From Luteimonas vadosa (GTDB lineage Bacteria; Pseudomonadota; Gammaproteobacteria; Xanthomonadales; Xanthomonadaceae): 64,000 nucleotides of DNA. Made by a program: the position numbers and the translations under genes. Shown in pieces: positions 7,936-15,851 of the stretch (position 1 is its first letter; the number at the start of each line of letters is the position of its first letter). The notes beneath the pieces are model-generated. The model saw only the letters and a list, made by a program, of their open reading frames with translations. It was not told where the DNA came from and ran no database searches. Location of the stretch: positions 558,001 through 622,000 of the forward strand of contig NZ_BAABJY010000002.1 of the NCBI RefSeq assembly GCF_039543545.1, given 5' to 3'.

Positions 7936-8054
7936 CGGCGCGGAAAGGCGAAAAAGGGCGAAGATGGTGCATTGCAGCACGCATGCTAAGGTCGCTTTCG
8001 GCCGATTTTGTTGGCTGGGATTCACCTTTCTAAATCAGTGGGGGAGCAACACAA

Positions 8055-9827
8055 ATGAAGCAGCACAAATTGACAGCGGCCCTGGTCCTGGGTCTGGCGA
8101 CCTGCATCGCCGGATCGACCGGCATGGCCGCCGGCCCGAGCAGCGAACGGGTCATGGTGAAGTTCAAGCCGGGTGCCAAGGGACAGGCCCAGCAGGCGCT
8201 CCGGGGCGCAGGCGCCAAGTTCCATTACACCTTCGATAGCCTGAATACGTTCGCCGTGACCGTCCCGGCACAGGCGCTCTCGGGGCTTCGCAACAACCCG
8301 AACATCGAATTCATCGAAGCCGACGTCGTTCGCGCACCCCTCGGCCAGGTCCAGCCTTATGGCATCGGCATGGTCAAGGCGCCCCAGGTCTGGGCCACGG
8401 GCACCGACGGCTCCGGCATCAAGGTGTGCGTGATCGATTCCGGCATTGCGGCCAGCCATGAAGACCTGGCGGCGCTGAACCTGGGCGGCTACGCCAGCAA
8501 CGGCCAGTCCTGGAACACCGACACCTGCGGCCACGGCTCGCACGTGGCCGGCACCATCGCCGCGCGCGACAATAATTCCGGCGTGATCGGCGTCAACAAG
8601 GGCAACATCTCCCTGCACATCGTCAAGGTCTTCGACGGCGCCAGCTGCGGCTGGAGCTATGCGTCGACCCTGATCGACGCGGCCCAGCGCTGCGCCAGTG
8701 CCGGCGCCAAGGTCATCAACATGAGCCTGGGCGGCTCGTTCTCCAGCAGCACCGAGGATGCCGGCTTCCAGCAGCTCTACGATGCGGGCGTCCTCAATAT
8801 CGCGGCGGCCGGCAACGACGGCAACAACCGCCACAGCTATCCGGCGTCCTACGACAGCGTGATCTCGGTGGCCGCACTGGACAGCAACAAGGTGGTGGCT
8901 AGCTTCTCGCAGCAGACCAACCAGGTCGAGCTGGCGGCGCCCGGCGTGGGCGTGCTCAGCACGGTCCCCCAGGTGAGCGCCTCGACCACCGTCGGTGGCG
9001 ACTCGTACATCGTGGCCGCACTCGAGGGCAGCCAGCAGCTGACCGCATCCGGTGCGTTGGTCAACGGTGGCCGTTGCACCAGCACCGGTAGCTGGGGTGG
9101 CAGGACCGTACTCTGCGAGCGCGGCGACATCAGCTTCGCCGACAAGGTCAACAACGCCGTCAACGGCGGCGCGGCCGCGGTGATCGTCTACAACAACGCC
9201 CCCGGCGGGTTCAGCGGGACCCTGGGCGCGACCGGTCCGGCAGCGCCTGCGGTGAGCATGTCGCAGGAAGACGGACAGTTCCTGGTCGCCAACCGCCTGG
9301 GCGTCAGTGCCACGGTCAGTACCATTCCCGGCACGGGCAGTGGATACGAGTATTACGACGGGACCTCGATGGCCACGCCGCATGTCGCTGGCGCGGCAGC
9401 GCTGGTGTGGAGCAAGAACCCCTCGTGGACCAACGCGCAGGTCCGCCAGGCGCTCGCCGTGACCGCGGAGGACTTGGGCGCGGCCGGAAGGGACAATGCC
9501 TACGGTTGGGGACTGATCAACGCCGAGGCCGCATTGACCGAGCTCGAAGGTGGCGCTCCGCCGCCGCCGCCGCCGGGCGACACCGCGCCAAGTGATCTGT
9601 CGGCCTCGGTCCAGAAAGGCAAGAACAAGCAGGTCAATCTGAGCTGGACCCCGGGTACCGCGGCCACGGTCGATGTGTATCGCGATGGCGGGGTAATTGC
9701 ATCGGGCATCGCCAATGACGGCAGCCACAGCGACGGCTACATTGGACCCAAGCGCAGCACCTCGACCTACCAGGTCTGCGAAGCGGGCACCAGCAGCTGC
9801 AGCAACACGGCGAGCGTCCGCTTCTGA
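8055..9827 (+). CDS. Secreted subtilisin-like serine protease (S8) with a PA insert and C-terminal beta domain
   Basis: Extracellular endopeptidase of 590 residues. A Sec signal peptide (KLTAALVLGLATCIAG) is followed by an inhibitor-like propeptide (RVMVKFKPGAKGQAQ, about residues 35-95) and the S8 domain. The catalytic triad is complete: D128 (CVIDSG), H160 (CGHGSHVAGT) and S438 (DGTSMATPH). About 130 residues between the histidine and serine blocks form a protease-associated insert (ERGDISFADKVNNAVNGGAA). After a proline-rich linker (about residue 500) comes a fibronectin/Ig-like domain (VNLSWTPGTAATVDVYRDG). The SD GGGGAG precedes the ATG. Secreted proteases of this type are abundant in lytic Xanthomonadales and are often under DSF control, though no such site is visible here. 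Confidence 0.93.
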   Translation: MKQHKLTAALVLGLATCIAGSTGMAAGPSSERVMVKFKPGAKGQAQQALRGAGAKFHYTFDSLNTFAVTVPAQALSGLRNNPNIEFIEADVVRAPLGQVQPYGIGMVKAPQVWATGTDGSGIKVCVIDSGIAASHEDLAALNLGGYASNGQSWNTDTCGHGSHVAGTIAARDNNSGVIGVNKGNISLHIVKVFDGASCGWSYASTLIDAAQRCASAGAKVINMSLGGSFSSSTEDAGFQQLYDAGVLNIAAAGNDGNNRHSYPASYDSVISVAALDSNKVVASFSQQTNQVELAAPGVGVLSTVPQVSASTTVGGDSYIVAALEGSQQLTASGALVNGGRCTSTGSWGGRTVLCERGDISFADKVNNAVNGGAAAVIVYNNAPGGFSGTLGATGPAAPAVSMSQEDGQFLVANRLGVSATVSTIPGTGSGYEYYDGTSMATPHVAGAAALVWSKNPSWTNAQVRQALAVTAEDLGAAGRDNAYGWGLINAEAALTELEGGAPPPPPPGDTAPSDLSASVQKGKNKQVNLSWTPGTAATVDVYRDGGVIASGIANDGSHSDGYIGPKRSTSTYQVCEAGTSSCSNTASVRF

Positions 9828-9854
9828 CGCCTCGCTTCCGCAGGTTCAACTGCC

Positions 9855-9889
9855 AACAAGGCCCGGCAATCGCCGGGCCTTGTTCGTTT
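9855..9889 (+). terminator. Terminator after the S8 protease
   Basis: AACAAGGCCCGGC (9855-9867) pairs perfectly with GCCGGGCCTTGTT (9872-9884) around an AATC loop, and CGTTTG follows. The 13-bp stem ends in T-rich sequence, as expected for intrinsic termination. Confidence 0.8.
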
Positions 9890-9960
9890 GGCGGCTACGG
9901 CGATTGCCACCGGCGGTGCATCGGGATTAGCGTGGGGCCATCGCAGCTGCGTCCACACCC

Positions 9961-11373
9961 ATGCCCAACGCCATCGTCTGGTTCCGCAATGACCTTCGCC
10001 TCGATGACAACCCGGCGTTGCGCACGGCACTGGAAGAAGGGTTTGCGCCGCTTTGCGTGTACATTCACGCCCCGGACGAGGAGGGAGGCTGGGCACCGGG
10101 CGCAGCCTCCAATGCCTGGCGCCATCGGTCGCTCGCGGCGCTCGATGCCGACCTGCACGCTCGGGGCGCGCGGCTGCGGAGGTTCGTCGGCCCCAGCCTG
10201 CAGACGCTGACAACCCTGGCGGCCGCCAGTGATGCCGAGGCTGTGTTCTGGAACCGGCGCTACGAGCCGGCCGTCGAGAAGCGCGACACCCGTATCAAGG
10301 CCTCGCTGCGCGGGCAGGGGCTCAGGGCGGAAAGTTTCAACGGCGCATTGCTGTTCGAACCATGGGAGATCAAGACCAGGCAGGACGGCCCCTACAAGGT
10401 GTTCACGCCGTTCTGGCGCAATGCGCTGGCCAGCTGGCGGTCGCGCGCGCCATGGGATGCGCCGTCGGAAATCGCCGATGTCGCCGCGGGTCCGGCGGGC
10501 GTCGCGCTGGAAGCATTGAAGCTTGCGCCGGAACGGGACTGGGACGTTGGCTTCTGGGAACGCTGGACGCCGGGCGAAACCGGCGCACGCGAGGCGCTGG
10601 AAGTCTTCATCGACGGTGCCTTGCACGGCTATTGCGTCGATCGCGATCGTCCCGACCGGGTCGGCACGTCGCGCCTTTCGCCGCACCTCCATTTCGGCGA
10701 GATCTCGCCGTGGCGCGTCCTTGCCATGTTGGAGGCCGAACGCAAGGCATCGACGGCCGCCGACATCGATGCGTACATCCGCGAACTGGGCTGGCGCGAA
10801 TTCGCCCACCACCTGTTGCATCATTTCCCGGACACGATCGACAGCAACCTCAACCCGCGCTTCGATCATTTCGACTGGGGGAAGCGCGATGCAAGGCAGC
10901 TGGGTGCATGGCAGCGAGGCTGCACCGGAGTGCCCATCGTGGATGCCGGAATGCGCGAATTGTGGCGCACCGGCTGGATGCACAATCGAGTGCGCATGAT
11001 CGTCGCCAGCTACCTGACCAAGCACATGCGAATGCACTGGCGCGAGGGCGCGCGCTGGTTCTGGGACACGCTGGTGGACGCGGACCTGGCCAACAACACG
11101 CTGGGTTGGCAATGGGTGGCCGGGACCGGAGCCGACGCCTCGCCGTATTTCCGGATCTTCAATCCGGTGACCCAGGCGCGCAAGTTCGATCCCGCCGGCG
11201 AATACATCGCGAGATGGGTGCCTGAATTGGCAGGCATGCCGTTGCCACGCCGTTTTGCTCCCTGGACCGCGCCGAAGTCCGGGCCGCCCCCCGACGGGTA
11301 CCCTGCCACGCCCCTGGTCGACCTGGCCGAAGGACGCGCGGCAGCGCTCCAGGCCTACTCCCAAACGCGGTAG
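9961..11373 (+). CDS. phrB: Deoxyribodipyrimidine photolyase (class I CPD type)
   Basis: Flavoenzyme that repairs UV-induced cyclobutane pyrimidine dimers using blue light. The 470 residues start with the antenna-binding Rossmann domain (IVWFRNDLRLDDNPAL). The linker contains WNRRYEP. The FAD-binding helical domain carries GTSRLSPHLHFGEISP, ELGWREFAHH, the substrate-contact helix MRELWRTGWMHNR, and NNTLGWQWVAGTG with the DASPYFRIFNP ending motif. These match bacterial class I photolyases more closely than cryptochrome-DASH. The gene stands alone after a strong terminator, 71 bp downstream. Confidence 0.94.
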   Translation: MPNAIVWFRNDLRLDDNPALRTALEEGFAPLCVYIHAPDEEGGWAPGAASNAWRHRSLAALDADLHARGARLRRFVGPSLQTLTTLAAASDAEAVFWNRRYEPAVEKRDTRIKASLRGQGLRAESFNGALLFEPWEIKTRQDGPYKVFTPFWRNALASWRSRAPWDAPSEIADVAAGPAGVALEALKLAPERDWDVGFWERWTPGETGAREALEVFIDGALHGYCVDRDRPDRVGTSRLSPHLHFGEISPWRVLAMLEAERKASTAADIDAYIRELGWREFAHHLLHHFPDTIDSNLNPRFDHFDWGKRDARQLGAWQRGCTGVPIVDAGMRELWRTGWMHNRVRMIVASYLTKHMRMHWREGARWFWDTLVDADLANNTLGWQWVAGTGADASPYFRIFNPVTQARKFDPAGEYIARWVPELAGMPLPRRFAPWTAPKSGPPPDGYPATPLVDLAEGRAAALQAYSQTR

Positions 11374-11399
11374 CGCTTGCTGCCCGGGTCCGACGTGCG

Positions 11400-11429
11400 T
11401 TGACGCGTTTCCGCGATGCGTGATTCACT
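11400..11429 (+). promoter_or_regulatory. Candidate promoter of the WS/DGAT gene
   Basis: TTGACG (11400-11405) is 18 bp from TTCACT (11424-11429), which is preceded by TGA and so resembles an extended -10. It lies just after the photolyase stop and 23 bp before the chosen start. Confidence 0.35.
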
Positions 11430-11452
11430 CGATGCGCATTCCGGAGAAGTCC

Positions 11453-12922
11453 ATGCCCACCCATGACCGAAGCCGGCGGCGTCGCCGCGAATCGATGTCG
11501 CGCGTGGATACCGCCTGGCTGCGGATGGAGCGGCCGACGAATCCGATGATGATCACCGGCGTGCTCATGCTCGCGGAGCCCTTGTCGCTGCAGCGGCTCC
11601 GGCGCGTGGTCCGCGAACGCTTCCTTGCCTATTCCAGGTTCCTGCAGAGAGCGGTGGACACCGCGACCGGGGCTTCGTGGCTGGACGATGAGCGATTCGA
11701 CCTGGACGCGCATGTCCTGCCGGCCGCGCTGCCCGGGCGTGTCCGCAGCGTCGCCTCGGAAAAGCGGGCGCTCGAGCGCTTGGTCAGCCGGCTGACATCC
11801 AGCCCGTTGGATCCGGCGCGCCCGCTTTGGCAATTCGATCTCGTGGAGCGCTACCAGGGCGGCTCGGCCCTCGTCGCCCGCATCCATCACAGCTACGCCG
11901 ACGGCATCGCGCTGGTGCAGGTGCTGTTGTCCCTCACCGATACCCAACGCAACCCCGGCAAGGGCGCGGACCTTGCCAGGGCATGGTTGAAGGACGACGG
12001 CGCGAGCGTGGCGCGCCGCGTCGGTGCGGTCGAGCGCTATGCACGTCTGGGAAACCGGGTGATGGAAACAGGGCGTGACCTTCTCCGGGATCCCTCCCTG
12101 GCAGGCGTGCTTGCCAAGGAAGGCGGCGAGATCGCGCGCGAGCTGGTGACTGCACTCTCGTTGCCGGATGATCCGCCCAGTCTTCTGCGCGGTGAGCTCG
12201 GAAAGCGCAAGCGCGTCGCCTGGGCCGAACCGCTCGACCTCGACGACGTGAAGGCGGTCGGCCGTGCGTGCGACTGCACCGTCAACGATGTGCTGATGGC
12301 GACGGCCACCGGTGCGCTGCGGGGGTACATGATCGAACGGGGGGATGATCCGGATGGCCTGACGGTACGCGCCACCGTGCCGGTCAACCTCCGCCCCCTG
12401 GAGCACGCACGCAAGCTGGGCAACCATTTCGGGCTGGTATTCCTCGACTTGCCGGTGGGGGAGGAGAATCCGGTCGGCCGACTCGAGCGCGTCTCGGCAT
12501 CCATGGATGGCCTGAAGGCCTCAAGGCAGGCGGTCGTGGCGTTTGGCCTGTTGGCAGCCCTGGGCATGGCGCCCGGGGCCGTGCAGGAAGTGGCTCTGGA
12601 GCTGTTCAGCCGGAAGGCCAGCGCGGTGGCGACCAACGTCCCGGGACCGCAACAGCCGTTGTACCTCGCCGGGTCCCTGGTGCGCGAATTGATGTTCTGG
12701 GTGCCGCAAACCGGTTCGATCGGAATCGGCGTGTCGATCATCAGCTACAACGGTCGCGTGCACTTCGGGCTGGTGGCCGATGCCGGGTTGATCCCCGATC
12801 CCGACGCGGTGGTCCGGCGCTTCGGGCCCGAATTCGACAAGCTGCTCTTTTTGGCCCTGATGGGCGATTGGGACCGGCCGCTGGACGCAAGCGTCGCCGA
12901 AGCGTTGCGGCCCGGAGACTGA
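11453..12922 (+). CDS. Wax ester synthase/diacylglycerol acyltransferase (WS/DGAT) family
   Basis: Acyltransferase of the family that esterifies fatty alcohols or diacylglycerol with acyl-CoA to make storage wax esters or triacylglycerol. The start at 11453 has a GGAGAAG SD and gives 489 residues. The condensation-type active site HHxxxDG is intact (HHSYADG, residues 145-151; H146 would be the base). Other family segments are RPTNPMMITGVLML near the start, VNDVLMATATGALRGYM, and the C-terminal NVPGPQQPLYLAG. The starts near 11255 would overlap photolyase and are rejected. The actual product lipid cannot be predicted, and some family members have unknown roles. Confidence 0.9.
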   Translation: MPTHDRSRRRRRESMSRVDTAWLRMERPTNPMMITGVLMLAEPLSLQRLRRVVRERFLAYSRFLQRAVDTATGASWLDDERFDLDAHVLPAALPGRVRSVASEKRALERLVSRLTSSPLDPARPLWQFDLVERYQGGSALVARIHHSYADGIALVQVLLSLTDTQRNPGKGADLARAWLKDDGASVARRVGAVERYARLGNRVMETGRDLLRDPSLAGVLAKEGGEIARELVTALSLPDDPPSLLRGELGKRKRVAWAEPLDLDDVKAVGRACDCTVNDVLMATATGALRGYMIERGDDPDGLTVRATVPVNLRPLEHARKLGNHFGLVFLDLPVGEENPVGRLERVSASMDGLKASRQAVVAFGLLAALGMAPGAVQEVALELFSRKASAVATNVPGPQQPLYLAGSLVRELMFWVPQTGSIGIGVSIISYNGRVHFGLVADAGLIPDPDAVVRRFGPEFDKLLFLALMGDWDRPLDASVAEALRPGD

Positions 12923-13054
12923 ACAGTTCCCGTCCGGCGCGGTCGAATCGAAGCTTTTTTCCGCCTCGTCACCCAACGCGGACGCGTGGATAGGTAGTTT
13001 GTCGCCACCCATTCAGATTCGGGCACAGCGTCCGGACAAACGAGGAGACCATAG

Positions 13055-13732
13055 ATGCGTACATTCAAGACCGCAGGGATCGCAGCCGCCGTTGCAAGCG
13101 CCATGCTGCTCAGCAGCTGCGCCACCTACACCGGACAGACCACCGATCCAAATGATCCCAACCGCACGCGCACGGGTGCCCTGATTGGTGCCGGCATCGG
13201 CGCGGTCGCCGGTCTGCTCAGCGGCGACGACGCGACCGAACGCCGCCAGCGTGCCCTCGTCGGCGCAGGTGTGGGCGGCCTCGCCGGTGGCGCCATCGGT
13301 GCCTACCAGGATCGTCAGGAAGCGGCCTTGCGCCAGCAGACCGCCGGCACGGGCATCGAGGTGCAGCGCGATGGCGACGTCATCAAGCTCAACCTGCCGA
13401 ACGGCGTGACCTTCGATTTCGGCAAGTCCGACCTCAAGCCGCAGTTCTTCCCGGCGCTCAACAACGTCGCGCAGACGCTGAAGGAATACGACCAGACCAT
13501 CGTCGAGGTGACCGGCCACACCGACAGCGTCGGCAGTGACCAGGCCAACCAGGTGCTGTCCGAGCGCCGTGCGAATACCGTCGCCAACTACCTGATTGGC
13601 CAAGGTTTGTTGCGTCAGCGCTTCGAGATCGTCGGCATGGGCGAGCGGTATCCGATCGCCAGCAACGACACGGACTCGGGTCGTGCGCTCAACCGTCGCG
13701 TGGAGATCCGCATCGTGCCGCTGCGTGCCTGA
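13055..13732 (+). CDS. OmpA-family outer-membrane lipoprotein (YiaD-like)
   Basis: A 225-residue lipoprotein that probably tethers the outer membrane to peptidoglycan. The signal peptide ends in a lipobox (LLSSC, acylated C22). Residues about 45-85 are a glycine-zipper region (GALIGAGIGAVAGLL and GAGVGGLAGGAIGAY) that may insert in membrane. The C-terminal OmpA-like domain (about 110-225) contains GVTFDFGKSDLKP and the peptidoglycan-binding TGHTDSVGSDQANQVLSERR motif. A GAGGAG SD precedes the ATG. It is the last gene before a strong terminator and stands alone. Confidence 0.9.
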   Translation: MRTFKTAGIAAAVASAMLLSSCATYTGQTTDPNDPNRTRTGALIGAGIGAVAGLLSGDDATERRQRALVGAGVGGLAGGAIGAYQDRQEAALRQQTAGTGIEVQRDGDVIKLNLPNGVTFDFGKSDLKPQFFPALNNVAQTLKEYDQTIVEVTGHTDSVGSDQANQVLSERRANTVANYLIGQGLLRQRFEIVGMGERYPIASNDTDSGRALNRRVEIRIVPLRA

Positions 13733-13765
13733 TCGCCAGGCCGGAGTGTCCGTTGTTGGTGGAAC

Positions 13766-13797
13766 AAGGAGGCCGCGCCATGCGGCCTCCTTTTTTT
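13766..13797 (+). terminator. Rho-independent terminator after the OmpA-like gene
   Basis: AAGGAGGCCGC (13766-13776) pairs with GCGGCCTCCTT (13782-13792) around a GCCAT loop, with seven T's at 13791-13797. This is a textbook intrinsic terminator. It also separates this gene from the convergent run that ends at 13992. Confidence 0.92.
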
Positions 13798-13991
13798 GTG
13801 CCGTTTCCGCTCTTCGAGGTACGTCGGATCTGCGAACCCCGTCCGCGCCCTCTGCTTTTGGCTGGAGGGCGTCCACCGGGCAAGAAGGCAGGCCACTCCC
13901 GCCCGCGCGGCCTCATTCGCCGTGCGGATATCGAGCTGACCCTTCGGAGAGGGCCGACATGGGATCGGAGGGCCAGCCGCGCCGTAGTGGA

Positions 13992-15851
13992 CTAGAGGGA
14001 GTTGTCTGTTCCAGAACGCCGGCCAAGGCGCGAGCGTTCAAGCCACCACAGCACCCCGCTGGCAGCCAGCCAGCCAAGCAACCACGGCCAGCGCGGCCCC
14101 GGGAGCAGCGTGGCCGGTAGCGCTTCCGGCACCGCACCGGAGGCGAGGCGTTCCGTGTCTTCGCGCATGGCCAGCGCGCGCACGCCGGGCAGCGTATTTC
14201 CGGGGCGGACGTGGAGACGCCACGGCTCACGGGCGGGCGCCTCGACTTGCAGGGTGTGCCAGCCCGGAGCTTCCGGCCAATAACCGGCGCAGCTTTCCTG
14301 GGCGACCCGGGGATCGGGAAGGAGGGGCGTTCGCGTTCCGGCGGGCGCGACCATGCGGGCGCCGGACGCGACACCGCAGAGCACGATCCGCTCGCCTTCC
14401 ACCGCCTCCCCGACGATCCGAGGCGATGCGGCACGGCGGGGTCGCGCCAGGATCGAGAGGGCTTCGCTCCAAAGCCGCGCATGTTGGTCGTGATGACCGG
14501 TCAGCACGAGGCGGTAGCTGTCGGCCAGCGTCCACACCGCAATCCGGCCGCGACCTTCCGCGCGCCAAGTCGCCAGCGTCTCGCCCGAGGCATCGCGCAG
14601 TAGCGGAGCGCCATCGTAGGCGACGATCCGAACCGATTGGCGGGACAGCATGGGCATCGTGGAGGGGACACCATCCGCCGCGTCTGCATCGGGACTGGTG
14701 GCAGGATCAGCGGCCTCAGCGGGATGCGGGTTGGCGTCAATGCTGCTGGGGTCGGCGGGCAGGCGCACGGCGGTCGGGATGCGCGCGTTCCGCAGTTCGA
14801 ACCCAAGCCCACGCAGGCGCGTGCGCGCGGCCCCGGACAGCGGTCCATCGATGCGCAATAGCACGCCCAGCCCGTCGCGCAGGGCGTCCCGGAGGGCGGC
14901 AACCCGGCTGGCGTCCAGCCCGGACCAGGCACGCTCGTCGAGCACGACGATATCGAAGCGTCCCAGGCCTTCCGCGTCGAATCGTACCGGCCCGTCGCCG
15001 ATGTCCATGCCGCCGCCGACGCTGATGTTCACGTGCTGCGACAAGCCCGCATCGCTGGCCCAGCGCCGGAGGTACTTCAGCTCCGGACTGGGCCCGCCAG
15101 CCAGGAACAGGATCTCGTGCGCCTCGGCCGCGGTGATGTCCAGCGGCACGGCGGCGGTTTCGATCGGCGCGCCGTCGGCATCGAGGACGTGCAACTGGAA
15201 CTGCGCCAGTCCCTCGCTCCGCGCGATGCCCCCGAGCGCGAACCGCCCTTGCGTATCGGCCTTTGCGCGGTCGATGCGTCGGTCCGCGGGATCGCGAAGC
15301 TCCACCCATGCGCCATCGACGGCATTGACGCGGCCTCGGACGGTGAATGCGGCGCCTGCCTGTAGCTGCCAAGGGGACCACACTTCCACCAGGCCGCGCG
15401 GCAAGGGCGCGGCGTCGAAGGCGAGCGCACGCCCGCCGACGGCCTCGCGATCGCGAGCCGTGAGGCCCGCACCCGCGATGCGCAACCGGCGCACGCCCGG
15501 GTGTTGCCGAAGGGCGGTGGCCAGGTCCGGCACGCGCGTCGCGCCGCGGGTCGGCCCGGCCTCGGGCAGGGCGACGACGAACTCCCCGCCAAGAGCGGTC
15601 GGCGATGCGTCGGCGCGCTCGGTCAGCACGACCATGGTGCCGGTCTTGATGGGCCGTGTCGGTGGCCAGAGCGTGAACCACAACAGCAACGCGCTCCCGG
15701 CCTGCAACCCGAGCAGGGCGGCGATTCGCCACGCGCGCGGCCGGACATCGGCGTTCCGCCAGGCGCCAAGGAGCAGCCGCAGGCTGGCCAGCCCCACCGC
15801 CATGACCAGCAGGATCGCCACGACCTCCTGGAGGGGGATCGCTTCGATCAC
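13992..15851 (-). CDS. Membrane-anchored protein of the MoxR/DUF58 cluster, function unknown
   Basis: Last gene of the nine-gene minus-strand run. A GTG start at 15851 overlaps the DUF4175 stop by 4 bp (GTGA) and gives 619 residues. Two membrane segments open it (VVAILLVMAVGLASLRLLL and IAALLGLQAGSALLLWFTLW) and one lies near the C-terminus (WPWLLGWLAASGVLWWLE). The large central part faces the periplasm. It looks like a beta-sandwich domain (about 150-260) followed by a class I glutamine-amidotransferase-like fold (RFDIVVLDERAWSGLDASRV; GRIAVWTLADSYRLVLTG). Such proteins accompany BatA/MoxR genes in related genomes. I see no catalytic triad I trust, so no activity is assigned. Confidence 0.75.
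   Translation of the reverse strand: MIEAIPLQEVVAILLVMAVGLASLRLLLGAWRNADVRPRAWRIAALLGLQAGSALLLWFTLWPPTRPIKTGTMVVLTERADASPTALGGEFVVALPEAGPTRGATRVPDLATALRQHPGVRRLRIAGAGLTARDREAVGGRALAFDAAPLPRGLVEVWSPWQLQAGAAFTVRGRVNAVDGAWVELRDPADRRIDRAKADTQGRFALGGIARSEGLAQFQLHVLDADGAPIETAAVPLDITAAEAHEILFLAGGPSPELKYLRRWASDAGLSQHVNISVGGGMDIGDGPVRFDAEGLGRFDIVVLDERAWSGLDASRVAALRDALRDGLGVLLRIDGPLSGAARTRLRGLGFELRNARIPTAVRLPADPSSIDANPHPAEAADPATSPDADAADGVPSTMPMLSRQSVRIVAYDGAPLLRDASGETLATWRAEGRGRIAVWTLADSYRLVLTGHHDQHARLWSEALSILARPRRAASPRIVGEAVEGERIVLCGVASGARMVAPAGTRTPLLPDPRVAQESCAGYWPEAPGWHTLQVEAPAREPWRLHVRPGNTLPGVRALAMREDTERLASGAVPEALPATLLPGPRWPWLLGWLAASGVLWWLERSRLGRRSGTDNSL

Noticed and set aside
8022..9728. 568-codon minus-strand frame opposite the subtilase
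   Set aside because: The sense strand has a signal peptide, catalytic triad and SD. The antisense frame has only biased GC codons.
11255..11452. N-terminal extension of the WS/DGAT gene
   Set aside because: It overlaps the photolyase C-terminus in another frame and has no family similarity. An SD supports 11453.
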